This document shows, one piece after another, positions 33,757 through 42,644 of a DNA stretch of 64,000 nt. Each line of letters opens with the position of its first letter. Positions within the stretch are counted from its first letter, which is position 1. The position numbers were made by a program, and so were the translations under genes. Source of the stretch: Millionella massiliensis (lineage in GTDB: Bacteria; Bacteroidota; Bacteroidia; Bacteroidales; Rikenellaceae); NCBI RefSeq assembly GCF_900104655.1, contig NZ_FNWD01000002.1:2822939-2886938 (forward strand), given 5' to 3'. Under the pieces are notes generated by a model, which was not told the origin of the DNA, ran no database searches, and was given only the letters and a program-made list of their open reading frames with translations.

Positions 33757-34872
33757 ATGCAGACCATGACGAAAATCCTCAAAAACCTCAAACTGCAAAT
33801 CATCGACCGGTACATCATGCGCCGGTTTCTGGGGACCTATCTGTTCGCCATCGCGCTGATTATCCTGATCGTGGTCATCTTCGACGCCGCCGAAAAGATC
33901 GACGACTTCCTCGAAAGCCATGCCCCCATCTCGGAGATCGTGCTGGGCTACTACGTGAACTTCATCCCCTATTTCGTCAACCAGTTCAGCGGGTTGTTCA
34001 CCTTCATCGCCGTTATCTTCTTCACCTCCAAGATGGCCTACAATACCGAGATCATTGCTATCCTCTCGAGCGGGGTGAGTTTCCGGCGCATGATGTGGCC
34101 CTATTTCGTCTCCGCACTGCTGATCACCCTGCTCAGCCTCAGTCTGAACCTCTTTCTGATCCCGGCGGCTAACGCCAAACGGCTTGCCTTCGAGACCCAG
34201 TATATGGGCAAGCACAAGTCCGTCTACGAACCGCATATCTATCGCCAGCTGGAGCCCGGCACCTTCGTTTACATCCGCGGTTTTCAGGGGCAGACCAAGG
34301 TGGCCGAGTATTTCGCCATCGAAACCTATGACGGTGGGAACATCGTCAGCACGCTCGAAGCCCAGAATGCCCGTTTTGACAGCGTCAGCGGCCACTGGCG
34401 TGCCAACAAGTACCTGACCCGTCACTACGAAGGCGAACGTGAAATACTGACCAAATACGACTCTCCGCTGGATACGGCCGTGAACCTGACGGCCGACGAG
34501 TTGGGCCGCACGCAGGACCTGGTGCAGACCATGAACTCGGTCAAACTGCTCCATTTCATCCGCCAGCAGAAGGCCAAAGGATCGGACATGGTGCCCATCT
34601 TCCAGGTCGAAGCCTATTCGCGGTGGGCCTATCCGATTTCGACTTTCGTGCTGACGCTGATCGGCGTGGCACTCTCCTCGCGCAAGGTGCGTGGTGGAAC
34701 CGGCCTCCATATCGGGATCGGCATCACGCTCTGCTTTACCTATATCGTGCTGATGCGTTTCACCGGCGAATTCGCCAAAGGCGGTGTCATGCCGCCGGTT
34801 GTCGCCGTCTGGCTGCCCAACGTCGTCTATGCCCTGATCGGTATCTACCTCTACCGCAAGGCTCCGAAGTGA
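33757..34872 (+). CDS. LptF/LptG-family LPS export permease
   Basis: This 371-residue inner-membrane protein belongs to the YjgP/YjgQ (LptF/LptG) family. These are the transmembrane subunits of the LptBFG ABC transporter that extracts lipopolysaccharide from the inner membrane. Three transmembrane helices lie in the first 120 residues (starting DRYIMRRFLGTYLFAIAL, with a coupling region near SGVSFRRMM). A periplasmic beta-jellyroll covers about 130-265, and three helices are near the C-terminus. It follows tgt by 7 bases, a frequent order in Bacteroidales. LptG is more likely than LptF by context, but I leave the symbol open. M1 and M4 are both possible starts. Confidence 0.88.
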   Translation: MQTMTKILKNLKLQIIDRYIMRRFLGTYLFAIALIILIVVIFDAAEKIDDFLESHAPISEIVLGYYVNFIPYFVNQFSGLFTFIAVIFFTSKMAYNTEIIAILSSGVSFRRMMWPYFVSALLITLLSLSLNLFLIPAANAKRLAFETQYMGKHKSVYEPHIYRQLEPGTFVYIRGFQGQTKVAEYFAIETYDGGNIVSTLEAQNARFDSVSGHWRANKYLTRHYEGEREILTKYDSPLDTAVNLTADELGRTQDLVQTMNSVKLLHFIRQQKAKGSDMVPIFQVEAYSRWAYPISTFVLTLIGVALSSRKVRGGTGLHIGIGITLCFTYIVLMRFTGEFAKGGVMPPVVAVWLPNVVYALIGIYLYRKAPK

Positions 34873-34970
34873 TTGTACTTAAAGTCGCGTAAACATTTCT
34901 TTCTGACGCGAAACCATTCGATTGGGGGTGGGCGGGGAAAACTCCGCTCGGAAAATCGAACGGAAATGCC

Positions 34971-34978
34971 TATCTTTG
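34971..34978 (+). promoter_or_regulatory. -7 element for cysQ
   Basis: TATCTTTG ends 22 bases before the cysQ ATG and is an exact consensus match. Confidence 0.65.
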
Positions 34979-35000
34979 TTTATACCAAACCAACACCCCT

Positions 35001-35855
35001 ATGATCGAGAGAGAGCAGACGGACTTTTTCCTGGTCGAGGCCTATAACGCAGCCGTGCGTGCCGGTGCCAAAATCATGGAAATCTACACCCGTTACGACG
35101 ACTTTTTCGTCAGTCTGAAGGCTGACAGCACCCCCATCACCATTGCCGACAAAGAGGCTCATACGTTGATAAAGAATCACCTGAGTGTGACCCGTATCCC
35201 GCTCCTGTCGGAGGAGGGACGCGACCTCTATTACGACGAACGCCGCGGATGGGACCTCTTCTGGATGGTCGACCCGCTCGACGGAACCGAAGAGTTCATC
35301 AAACGCAATGGCGAATTTACCGTCAATATCGCCCTGATGGTCGACAACGCCCCCTTCCTCGGTGTGATCTACATTCCGACGACCGAAACCATCTATTTCA
35401 GCGACCCCGACCGTGGATCGTTTTGCAAGACAGGCATAAAACCCGACATCGATTCGGCTTGCACCATCAGTCAGATCTTTGCCGATGCCCGGCGGCTGCC
35501 CGTGGTCGCCGAGCGGAACACTCCGTTGAAGGTGGCCCTCAGCCGTTCGCACGAATCGAACCAGGTGCGCGATCTGATCCGGCAGCTCCAGGATCAGGTG
35601 GGCGAAGTACGGATCGTCGAGTATGGCAGTTCGCTGAAAATGTGCCTTGTGGCCGAAGGTGCGGTGGATTGTTATCTGCGCACCACGCCAACTTCGGAAT
35701 GGGATACCGCTGCCGGTGAAGCGATTGCGCGCGGCGCCGGTGTACGCGTGGTAGCCCTCAGCGGCGAACCTCTTCGCTACAACGAAGAGTCGCTCGAGAA
35801 TCCTCCATTTATCTGTTTGACCCGACATTTGAGCGGATATGAGTGGCAACAATAG
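35001..35855 (+). CDS. cysQ: 3'(2'),5'-bisphosphate nucleotidase CysQ
   Basis: CysQ removes the 3' phosphate from PAP (and PAPS), keeping sulfate-assimilation and sulfotransfer by-products from building up. The 284 residues show the inositol-phosphatase fold: SEEG near 73, the metal site DPLDGTEEF (Asp91, Asp94) and the C-terminal WDTAAGEAI motif. The usual length is about 250-280. Inositol monophosphatase is the main alternative, but the DGTEEFI wording is typical of CysQ. The following ureohydrolase gene starts inside its last 17 bases. Confidence 0.92.
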   Translation: MIEREQTDFFLVEAYNAAVRAGAKIMEIYTRYDDFFVSLKADSTPITIADKEAHTLIKNHLSVTRIPLLSEEGRDLYYDERRGWDLFWMVDPLDGTEEFIKRNGEFTVNIALMVDNAPFLGVIYIPTTETIYFSDPDRGSFCKTGIKPDIDSACTISQIFADARRLPVVAERNTPLKVALSRSHESNQVRDLIRQLQDQVGEVRIVEYGSSLKMCLVAEGAVDCYLRTTPTSEWDTAAGEAIARGAGVRVVALSGEPLRYNEESLENPPFICLTRHLSGYEWQQ

Positions 35856-36906
35856 CGATTTGACAAACTTTTCCCCCGACGATGTCGGGGTAGCCAACGG
35901 CAACTATTTCGGATTGCCGTTTACGCCCGAGCAGGCCGAACTGGTGCTGCTGTCGGCTCCGTGGGACGTGACCGTCTCCTATAACCACGGCACTGCGGCC
36001 GGACCCGAAGCGATTATCGCCGCATCGACCCAGGTCGAACTGCGCGATGCCCATTATCCCGATGGGTGGCGGCGGGGGATTGCGACCCAACCAGTTGATC
36101 CGTGGATCGCTCCCGCATCGGCGCGGCTGCGGCAGGTGGCCGAACAGGTGATTGCTCACCTTGAAGCGGGCGGTGCCACCTCTGACCCCGAAATCGCGGC
36201 TCCGCTGGCCGAAGTCAATGCGGCCTCCGAGCGGCTCAATGCGATTATCTGCGAGCAGGCCTCAGCGATTCTGGCGCAGGGCAAAACGGCGGCCCTTGTC
36301 GGCGGCGACCACAGTACGCCGCTGGGGCTGATCCGTGCCGTAGCTGCGGCGATGGCCGGGCGCGGCGAGGAGTTCGGAATCCTCCACATCGATGCCCATG
36401 CCGACCTGCGCGACGCATACGAAGGCTTTACCTGTTCCCATGCATCGATCATGCACAACGCCCTGCAGCTGCCACAGGTTTCGCGGCTGGTGCAGGTCGG
36501 TATCCGCGACTACTGCGGAGCCGAGGTCGAACTGGCGCAGCAGAGCGGGGGGCGTGTGGTGCAGTTCGACGACTATAAGCTGGCCCGTAATGCCTTTGAG
36601 GGGGTTGCGTGGGGAACGCAGTGCGACGCCATTATCGAGCAATTGCCGGAGAATGTCTATGTCAGCTTCGATATCGACGGTCTTTCGCCCGACAACTGCC
36701 CCGGCACGGGAACGCCCGTACCCGGCGGGCTCTCCTATCGCGAAGCGGTTTATCTGTTGGCCCGGTTGGCCGAGTCGGGACGGCGCATCGTCGGTTTCGA
36801 CCTGACCGAAGTGTCGCCCGCCGACAACGATGGCGAGTGGAACGCCAATGTAGGGGCTCGGGTACTCTACAAACTCTGTAACCTGACCCTGAAAACGAAA
36901 AAGTAG
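35839..36906 (+). CDS. Agmatinase/arginase-family ureohydrolase
   Basis: This 355-residue enzyme belongs to the binuclear manganese ureohydrolases, which release urea (or formamide) from agmatine, arginine, guanidinobutyrate or formiminoglutamate. All metal ligands are visible: GGDHS with His158, DAHADLR with Asp185, His187 and Asp189, and SFDIDGL with Asp278 and Asp280. It is 40-50 residues longer than typical agmatinase, with an insert around residues 70-140. The sequence alone does not decide the substrate; agmatinase is the common Bacteroidota annotation. Its start overlaps cysQ by 17 bases and the unit ends at a hairpin. Confidence 0.85.
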   Translation: MSGNNSDLTNFSPDDVGVANGNYFGLPFTPEQAELVLLSAPWDVTVSYNHGTAAGPEAIIAASTQVELRDAHYPDGWRRGIATQPVDPWIAPASARLRQVAEQVIAHLEAGGATSDPEIAAPLAEVNAASERLNAIICEQASAILAQGKTAALVGGDHSTPLGLIRAVAAAMAGRGEEFGILHIDAHADLRDAYEGFTCSHASIMHNALQLPQVSRLVQVGIRDYCGAEVELAQQSGGRVVQFDDYKLARNAFEGVAWGTQCDAIIEQLPENVYVSFDIDGLSPDNCPGTGTPVPGGLSYREAVYLLARLAESGRRIVGFDLTEVSPADNDGEWNANVGARVLYKLCNLTLKTKK

Positions 36907-36927
36907 ATTTTTGTTGATCCGATAGCG

Positions 36928-36969
36928 GACCGCGCCTTTGATCGAGTATCGAGGCGCGGTCTGTGTTTT
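36928..36969 (+). terminator. Terminator of cysQ-ureohydrolase unit
   Basis: A perfect 10-bp GC-rich stem (36928-36937 with 36952-36961) is followed by TGTGTTTTT, 22 bases after the ureohydrolase stop. Confidence 0.85.
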
Positions 36970-37454
36970 TGGAGAGGGGAAGTGGGCAAAACGTTATTAT
37001 TATGGCGACAAAAGTGGCGGGTGAGGAATTTTTTGTGGATAGATGGATAGAATTAGGGTGATAATTAGGTCGATATGTAGTTTGCCTGAATTATAAATTT
37101 AGCTATGAATTTCTTATTCCGCGAGGGAAACATCTGGGCGGGAAGAAACGGTTCTTCTGGAGGCCGCCGGAGTAGAAGGGAAGTTCCGTTTGCATGCACA
37201 TTGTTACGAAGGTTGGAAACGAAACGGGAGAGGTGAGAATGGCAAACGGTGGTGGGCGGAGGACTATGGCGCGGGTGGTGCGTGCTGGCTGCTCCGTACG
37301 AATTTTGGGGTGTCGGAACAAATAAATCGATCGATGAACCGCTGCTTTACAGGAGTTATTACTAAAAGTTATATCTTTGCCCTCCCGTTTGGCAGGCCCG
37401 CTGCGGCGGCGTGTCGAACGAAAATCATTTTTTCTTGACAGACAGGTAAAACCT
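36970..37454. other. Gene-free spacer before the antiporter gene
   Basis: This stretch is AT-richer than the coding DNA around 37000-37110 and then purine-rich on the plus strand. It ends with a promoter element at 37372. Frames crossing it give no recognisable protein. Confidence 0.5.
37372..37379 (+). promoter_or_regulatory. -7 element for the antiporter gene
   Basis: TATCTTTG is an exact TAnnTTTG match, 75 bases before the antiporter ATG. A CTTTAC sequence about 22 bases upstream is a poor match to the -33 TTTG element. Confidence 0.6.
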
Positions 37455-38648
37455 ATGCGTAAAATCCTCACCTTCTCGTTCCTTCTGGTATTGGGGCTTA
37501 TTGCCTCGCAAACCCTGCCTGCCTGGATGAGTGGCGACCACTATGCCACATTCAAAGGCGTGACCGACACCCTGCTTTACATCTGCCTGGCCTTCATCAT
37601 GATCAACGTGGGCCGGGAGTTCGAAGTCCAAAAAGAAAAATGGCGCAGCTATGTGAGCGACTACTTCATTGCCATGGCCACTGCCGCGCTGCCTTGGTTT
37701 CTCGTGGCGCTGTACTACGTGTTTATTCTGCTCCCATCGAGTTGTTACGGCAGCTGGGATGCCTGGAAAGAGAGCCTGCTGCTGAGCCGTTTCGCTGCGC
37801 CGACCTCGGCCGGTATTCTTTTCACGATGCTGGCGGCCATCGGGTTGCGGTCCAGCTGGATGTACCGCAAAATTCAGGTCCTCGCCATTTTCGACGACCT
37901 TGACACCATTCTGCTGATGATTCCGCTTCAGATCATGATGGTCGGCTTCCGGTCCGAAATCATCGTGATCCTTGCCGTGGTGACCGTGCTGCTCGGCTTC
38001 GGATGGCGCCAGCTCGCCCGTTACGACATGCGGCAGGAGTGGTGGGCCATTCTGCTCTATGCCGTGGCGGTGATCTTCGTCACGTGGCTTGTCAACCGGC
38101 TCTTCCACATCCATATCGAGGTGCTGTTGCCTGCCTTTGTGCTGGGGATGGTGATGCGCCACAAGCATATCGATACGCCCGTTGAGCGGAAGGTGTCGAC
38201 CGGTGTGTCGTTCCTGTTCATGCTGCTCGTGGGACTGAGCATGCCCTACTTTGCCGGTGGGGGGATGACGGCGTTTTCGGCCCATTCGGTCGCCGAAGGC
38301 GGTGCTCCGTCGATCCTCGGTTCGCAGCCGATGATGCCTTGGGGAACGATTGCGTTCCATGTGGTGATGGTGTCGCTGTTGTCGAATGTCGGCAAACTGG
38401 TGCCGATCTTCTTCTACCGCGACCGGATGTTCGAAGAGCGGCTCGCGTTGTCGGTGGGGATGTTTACCCGCGGCGAGGTCGGTGCCGGGATCATCTTCAT
38501 TGCCCTGGGCTACCACATCGGCGGACCGGCGCTGATTATTTCGGTGCTCACGCTGATATTCAACCTGATTCTGACCGGTGGCTTCGTGGTTTGGGTCAAA
38601 CGCCTGGCCATGAAAGCCTACGGCACGCAGCAGTCGCAGGCGATGTAA
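37455..38648 (+). CDS. Cation:proton antiporter (CPA2-like)
   Basis: This 397-residue inner-membrane protein has about eleven hydrophobic helices and resembles sodium/proton exchangers of the CPA superfamily. The unit AIFDDLDT has paired acidic residues in the middle of the chain, as expected for the ion-binding site of electrogenic CPA2 proteins. RFAAPTSAGIL and GMFTRGEVGAGIIF correspond to the conserved helices on either side. Start ATG 37455 gives MRKILTFSFLLVLGL, a first helix; the longer frame upstream reads through the promoter. Function as Na+/H+ exchange is inferred from the family. No TrkA domain is attached. Confidence 0.85.
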   Translation: MRKILTFSFLLVLGLIASQTLPAWMSGDHYATFKGVTDTLLYICLAFIMINVGREFEVQKEKWRSYVSDYFIAMATAALPWFLVALYYVFILLPSSCYGSWDAWKESLLLSRFAAPTSAGILFTMLAAIGLRSSWMYRKIQVLAIFDDLDTILLMIPLQIMMVGFRSEIIVILAVVTVLLGFGWRQLARYDMRQEWWAILLYAVAVIFVTWLVNRLFHIHIEVLLPAFVLGMVMRHKHIDTPVERKVSTGVSFLFMLLVGLSMPYFAGGGMTAFSAHSVAEGGAPSILGSQPMMPWGTIAFHVVMVSLLSNVGKLVPIFFYRDRMFEERLALSVGMFTRGEVGAGIIFIALGYHIGGPALIISVLTLIFNLILTGGFVVWVKRLAMKAYGTQQSQAM

Positions 38649-38698
38649 CGCACGCGACGAGTTTGTGCCGAAGGAGAGTGATCTTATTCCTTGAATAG

Positions 38699-38749
38699 CA
38701 TTTGGCCCGTGTTCTGCGGTTTCTGATACCGTAGAACACGGGCCAAATG
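38699..38749. terminator. Long bidirectional hairpin
   Basis: A 22-bp stem with one G-T position (38699-38720 with 38728-38749) and a 7-base loop lies between the convergent antiporter and beta-helix genes. It is the longest hairpin in the window, though flanking T tracts are short. Confidence 0.75.
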
Positions 38750-38846
38750 GTTTAAGGATTGATCTGCCCGAAGCGACACAAAATCGTCTGTTGTTCATTG
38801 ACGCGACAGCACGGCACTCTAGACAACACGGCGCTCTGTGGCAATC

Positions 38847-41270
38847 TTATTTGTCGGCTTTGGGGGCGACGCTCAAGGTGATTTGTTTTTGTTCTCGAAT
38901 CACATCCAGGCTCGTTATCTCCTCGCCCTGGCTGGTGAATTTCTCAAATGCCTGGAAGTCGGTGATGCGAGTGCCGTTGATGGCTTGCAGCAAATCGCCG
39001 TTCCGCAGGCCGACGCTGGCTGCCTGAGATTCGGCGGGGACGGCTTCGATGGCTATCCCGGCTTTGTCGAACCCTACACCGAAGGCCGACAGTTCATTCC
39101 CGCTGACCTCTTTGAGCGTAGCTCCCCACCATGTCTTGTAAACGGTGGCTTCGCCTTCTGCGTCCAGTGTGATTTCCGGGACCGGAATCTGAGGGGTTTT
39201 GGCCAGGGCTTTTAACTTCTTGCTTCTGACGCCGAAGTCGTCCATGTCGAAATTGGAGAAACCGATTCCCCAGGCCGGAGAGTCGTCGCTGACGCGGAAG
39301 TCTCCCGTGGCGGCATCGATGAATTTCGGGTCTCCGGTGATGGAGTGTAGGTCGGCGCTGTTGACGGCAAATTTCGTCCGGTTTGCTTCGCTGGTCGCAA
39401 AAAGGTTGTAATCCAGCTCCTTGCCCCATCGCTCGTCGCTGGTCAGTGCGGCTTGCATGACGGCAGGCTGGTAGGCGTCGAAGACGATGTTGTGCTTGAA
39501 AATGTCGCCGCTCTCTTTCGGCCATACGTGGGGGTGCAGGCTGTTGTTCACGATAACGTTGTTCGTGACGATGCGGTCATACCCTTCGCGCAGTTTGAGT
39601 CCGCCCCGCAGCAGCAGGTTGTTGTAGATTCTGTAGTGGCTCGAACCGTCGTCCAGGTCGATGTCCCATCCGTGGTCGCACCGCCACCGGTTGTTCCGTA
39701 ATACGTTGGGCTCCATCATGTCCAAGTAGTGCATGTCCGGATGCTCGATGACCTTTTGGGAGAATGTGGCCACGTCCGGGGTCCAGTACCGGTCGCGTCC
39801 CCAGGAGTTGAAGCTGCCGTGGTCGCCGGTCTCCAGCACGGTGTTGAAGATGTCGCAGTGCTCGATCACGTGTCCGCCGAAGGTCCCTTCGCTGATGTTG
39901 ATCCCCGCTCTGGGGACGTCGTAAATGGAGCAGTGGCTCACGTGGATGCGGTAGGCCATCGAGATCTGGATCGGAGCGGTTTGCTTTTCGTCCCGGCCGG
40001 TCATCGTGATCAGGCAGTCTTCCACGGTGCACTCCTGCGGATAGTTGTCCGATTTCGGGCCGCGTTTCGTGTCCATCTTTTCATAGTCCTGCGGCCCGTA
40101 TCGGAACAGGGGGCTTCGGACGGAGTTCGGGTCGCCGACAAAGGCGATGCCGTTGGCTCCGCTGTGGTGGATATAGCATCCCTTGATGGTGATGTGCTTG
40201 TTGTAGTTGTTCACAAAGATGGTGTTGCCGCCGACCTGGTCGAACTCACAATCCTCGATGGTACACTCCTCGGCTCCGTTGTAGACGATCGCCCCGCCCC
40301 GGTAGATGGTCCAGTCCGACCGGAGCAGCTGTTCTTTGTTCTCCATAAACGTGCGGTTCGTGTGTCTGAAGACCAGCCCCTGTAACGAAATGCCCGTTAC
40401 GGGATTGTTCCGCTCGCCGTTGAACTCGATCAGGTGGGGCAGACAAACGACCTCGACTTTCGCCTGGTTGAGGTCCGTGCCGGCTGTCGGCATGTAATAC
40501 AGGTTGTGTCCTGCCTTGTCGTAGTACCATTCGCCCGGAACATCCAGCTCCTCTTTGATGTTTTCGACCATTCGGAAAACGGGGTGCATCGGCGAGGGGC
40601 GGTTGTTCTGCCATCCTCCGACCAGCTGGAGGCTGTTGTCCGGGTTCTTGCCGGTGATGATCCAGTGCATGTCGCCCCACAGGTACTCGTGCATGGCGTG
40701 CACGAAGCCCTCTTCGGGGTGTGACCAGGTGGCGATCTTCTCGGGGTTCAGCGGGTCTAACGCCTTGTCCGGGGTGGCCGAATGGTTCAAAACCCAGGTG
40801 TCAAACACGTTTTTGCCGGCTCCCGGGTCGGCATTGGGAAAACGGGCCATCCGCTGCCGCGTGCCGTCGATGTACAACTGATCGATGGCGACGTCGTCGG
40901 GTACGGTTGCGGTATAGATGCCGTTGGCTGCTTCCTGCCATTTCAGTTTCAGTTCCCGGCCGCCGCTGATGATGGCCTTGCCTTCGTTCCTGGCGCGAAA
41001 GGTTACGGTTGTGGGGTAGTCCTTGCTGTCTTCGGGCGTGAAGCGGATGGTTTGCGGGAGGTAATAGATCCCGTCCTCGAAAACGACCGTTACCTCCTGG
41101 TCGCGAGCGAATTCGCGTGCCAGCTGTTGGGCGCGTGCAAAGGTCGCTACCGGTTTCTTCTCGCTCCCCGGCCAGGTGTCCCGTCCGTTCGGAGCTACAT
41201 GGATGGTTTGGGCATTCAGCTGCGTGAGGCTCAGCAGACATGCCCCCAGTAAGAGGGATTTCAGTCTCAT
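38847..41270 (-). CDS. Secreted right-handed beta-helix protein with C-terminal PDZ
   Basis: This exported 807-residue protein has a signal peptide (about residues 1-20) and then IHVAPNGRDTWPGS, VVFEDGIYYLPQTIRF, ISGGREL and QLYIDGTRQRMARFPN. This opening is typical of large right-handed parallel beta-helix glycan-active proteins; it recalls GH141-type enzymes, but I cannot confirm that family. Residues about 330-640 carry the coils (repeats such as TIEDCEFDQVGGNTIFV and HITIKGCYIHHSGANGI). The last 75 residues form a PDZ domain (AASVGLRNGDLLQAINGTRI). PDZ attached to a beta-helix suggests binding to a polypeptide C-terminus or multimer formation. The neighbouring genes give no substrate hint. 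Confidence 0.8.
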   Translation of the reverse strand: MRLKSLLLGACLLSLTQLNAQTIHVAPNGRDTWPGSEKKPVATFARAQQLAREFARDQEVTVVFEDGIYYLPQTIRFTPEDSKDYPTTVTFRARNEGKAIISGGRELKLKWQEAANGIYTATVPDDVAIDQLYIDGTRQRMARFPNADPGAGKNVFDTWVLNHSATPDKALDPLNPEKIATWSHPEEGFVHAMHEYLWGDMHWIITGKNPDNSLQLVGGWQNNRPSPMHPVFRMVENIKEELDVPGEWYYDKAGHNLYYMPTAGTDLNQAKVEVVCLPHLIEFNGERNNPVTGISLQGLVFRHTNRTFMENKEQLLRSDWTIYRGGAIVYNGAEECTIEDCEFDQVGGNTIFVNNYNKHITIKGCYIHHSGANGIAFVGDPNSVRSPLFRYGPQDYEKMDTKRGPKSDNYPQECTVEDCLITMTGRDEKQTAPIQISMAYRIHVSHCSIYDVPRAGINISEGTFGGHVIEHCDIFNTVLETGDHGSFNSWGRDRYWTPDVATFSQKVIEHPDMHYLDMMEPNVLRNNRWRCDHGWDIDLDDGSSHYRIYNNLLLRGGLKLREGYDRIVTNNVIVNNSLHPHVWPKESGDIFKHNIVFDAYQPAVMQAALTSDERWGKELDYNLFATSEANRTKFAVNSADLHSITGDPKFIDAATGDFRVSDDSPAWGIGFSNFDMDDFGVRSKKLKALAKTPQIPVPEITLDAEGEATVYKTWWGATLKEVSGNELSAFGVGFDKAGIAIEAVPAESQAASVGLRNGDLLQAINGTRITDFQAFEKFTSQGEEITSLDVIREQKQITLSVAPKADK

Positions 41271-41517
41271 GGATTGAAAAGGGTTAAGAGAGTGTGGGTT
41301 TGTTGGAGACGCATGGCGCTCGTGCTGCGTTTCTCCGGGTTATACAATGTGAATGGGGTGTTACATAACAACAAATCGCGGGTGGGACGAACGGGTATAA
41401 GGGTCGGCTCTCACCTGGATCGGGTTTCGGTTTTGCCATCCGGGCCGGTTGCCCCATCCTGGTGGCCGGATTTATGCTGGGGCGGGGGTGGATGGTGTGT
41501 ATGTGCACCAGAAACTG

Positions 41518-42615
41518 CTAACGGTTGTAAATGGTCAGTCCGACAGCCGGCATCTGGTCGGTCATTTGTGCCGATTGGGGCAGGATCGGAGCTGGAATGC
41601 CGGTCGGGTGGGGCAGACGGTCGGCCGGGTAGAGTTCGCGCAGCGACAGCGGCGAGGTGAAGACCCGCGCTTCGTCCCACAGCCCTGCGCCGATAAACGA
41701 TTCCAGCACCTGGCGTCCGCCTTCGACGATGAGTGACTGTACCTCGTAGGGTTTTCCGCGCAGGGTGCCGAGCATGTCGTTGAGCGTCTCATAGCTCTCG
41801 ACGGCGACCAGTTCCGAGCCGGCGAACCGTTCGGCAGCTTCGGCCCGTCGCTCCGGCGCGGTGAACAGTACGGTCCGTGCAGCGCCGTCGCTGAAGAGGT
41901 TGAGGTCGGTCGGCAGGCTCAGCGTGCGGTCGAAAACCACCCGCAGCGGATTACGCCCCTGCCAGGCGCGGACCGTCAGCGACGGGTTGTCGAGAGTTGC
42001 CGTCCGCGTGCCCACCAGTATCGCGTCCTCCTCGGCCCGCCAGCGGTGGACCAGTACACGCGCCGCTTCGCCCGTCATCCAGGCGGCCGGCAGTGCGGAC
42101 GAAGGACGCTCGGCATCCAGGTAGCCGTCCGCGGTCTGGGCCCATTTCAGGATCACGTAGGGTCGGCCTTCGTTCTGAGCCGTGAAGAAACGCCGGTTGA
42201 AAAAGAGGCACTCTTCCTCGAGCAGTCCCACACGCACGTCGATTCCCGCCTCGCGCATTCGGGCCACGCCCCGTCCGCTCACTTCGCAGTAGGAGTCGAT
42301 ACATCCCACCACCACGTGCGGAATCCGTTTTTCGACAATCAGCTCGGCGCAGGGTGGGGTACGGCCCCAGTGGCTGCACGGTTCGAGATTCACGTAGAGG
42401 GTGCTCTCGGGCAGCAGGTTGCCGTATCCGTTGGCTTCGGCATCGGCCACCGCATTCACTTCGGCGTGCGGCCCGCCGCATTTGCGGTGCCACCCTTCGC
42501 CGATAATCCGTCCGTCGTGGACAATCACGCACCCCACCATCGGGTTGGGCGATGCGCTACCGGCACCCAGAGCTGCCAACTCCAGGCACCGTTTCATGTA
42601 TCTTTCTTCGGTCAT
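41518..42615 (-). CDS. ribD: Bifunctional riboflavin deaminase/reductase RibD
   Basis: RibD carries out two steps of riboflavin synthesis: deamination of the pyrimidine intermediate and NADPH-dependent reduction of its ribosyl chain. The 365 residues have both domains. The deaminase zinc site is His50 and Glu52 in HAEVNA with Cys80 and Cys89 in PCSHWGRTPPC. The reductase begins near residue 148 with RPYVILKWAQTADGYL. No FMN riboswitch was seen; the leader is only a few bases long because the promoter lies almost on the ATG. Other rib genes are not in the window. It diverges from prmC across 29 bases. Confidence 0.96.
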   Translation of the reverse strand: MTEERYMKRCLELAALGAGSASPNPMVGCVIVHDGRIIGEGWHRKCGGPHAEVNAVADAEANGYGNLLPESTLYVNLEPCSHWGRTPPCAELIVEKRIPHVVVGCIDSYCEVSGRGVARMREAGIDVRVGLLEEECLFFNRRFFTAQNEGRPYVILKWAQTADGYLDAERPSSALPAAWMTGEAARVLVHRWRAEEDAILVGTRTATLDNPSLTVRAWQGRNPLRVVFDRTLSLPTDLNLFSDGAARTVLFTAPERRAEAAERFAGSELVAVESYETLNDMLGTLRGKPYEVQSLIVEGGRQVLESFIGAGLWDEARVFTSPLSLRELYPADRLPHPTGIPAPILPQSAQMTDQMPAVGLTIYNR

Positions 42616-42620
42616 GGAGA

Positions 42621-42628
42621 CAAATTTA
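42621..42628 (-). promoter_or_regulatory. -7 element for ribD
   Basis: TAAATTTG on the minus strand ends five bases before the ribD ATG. Transcription from it would start at or within a base or two of the start codon. Confidence 0.6.
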
Positions 42629-42630
42629 CG

Positions 42631-42638
42631 TATCTTTG
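42631..42638 (+). promoter_or_regulatory. -7 element for prmC
   Basis: TATCTTTG ends six bases before the prmC ATG at 42645, again predicting a leaderless or nearly leaderless message. It is separated from the ribD element by two bases. Confidence 0.6.
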
Positions 42639-42644
42639 CTCAAT

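Noticed and set aside
38699..38749. Long inverted repeat as a possible insertion-sequence or attachment-site remnant
   Set aside because: It lies between convergent genes like the other hairpins, has no transposase or target duplication, and is better explained as a terminator.
41271..41517. Spacer upstream of the beta-helix gene, checked for an FMN riboswitch serving ribD
   Set aside because: It lies downstream of ribD, not upstream, and no conserved RFN-type motif was recognised.
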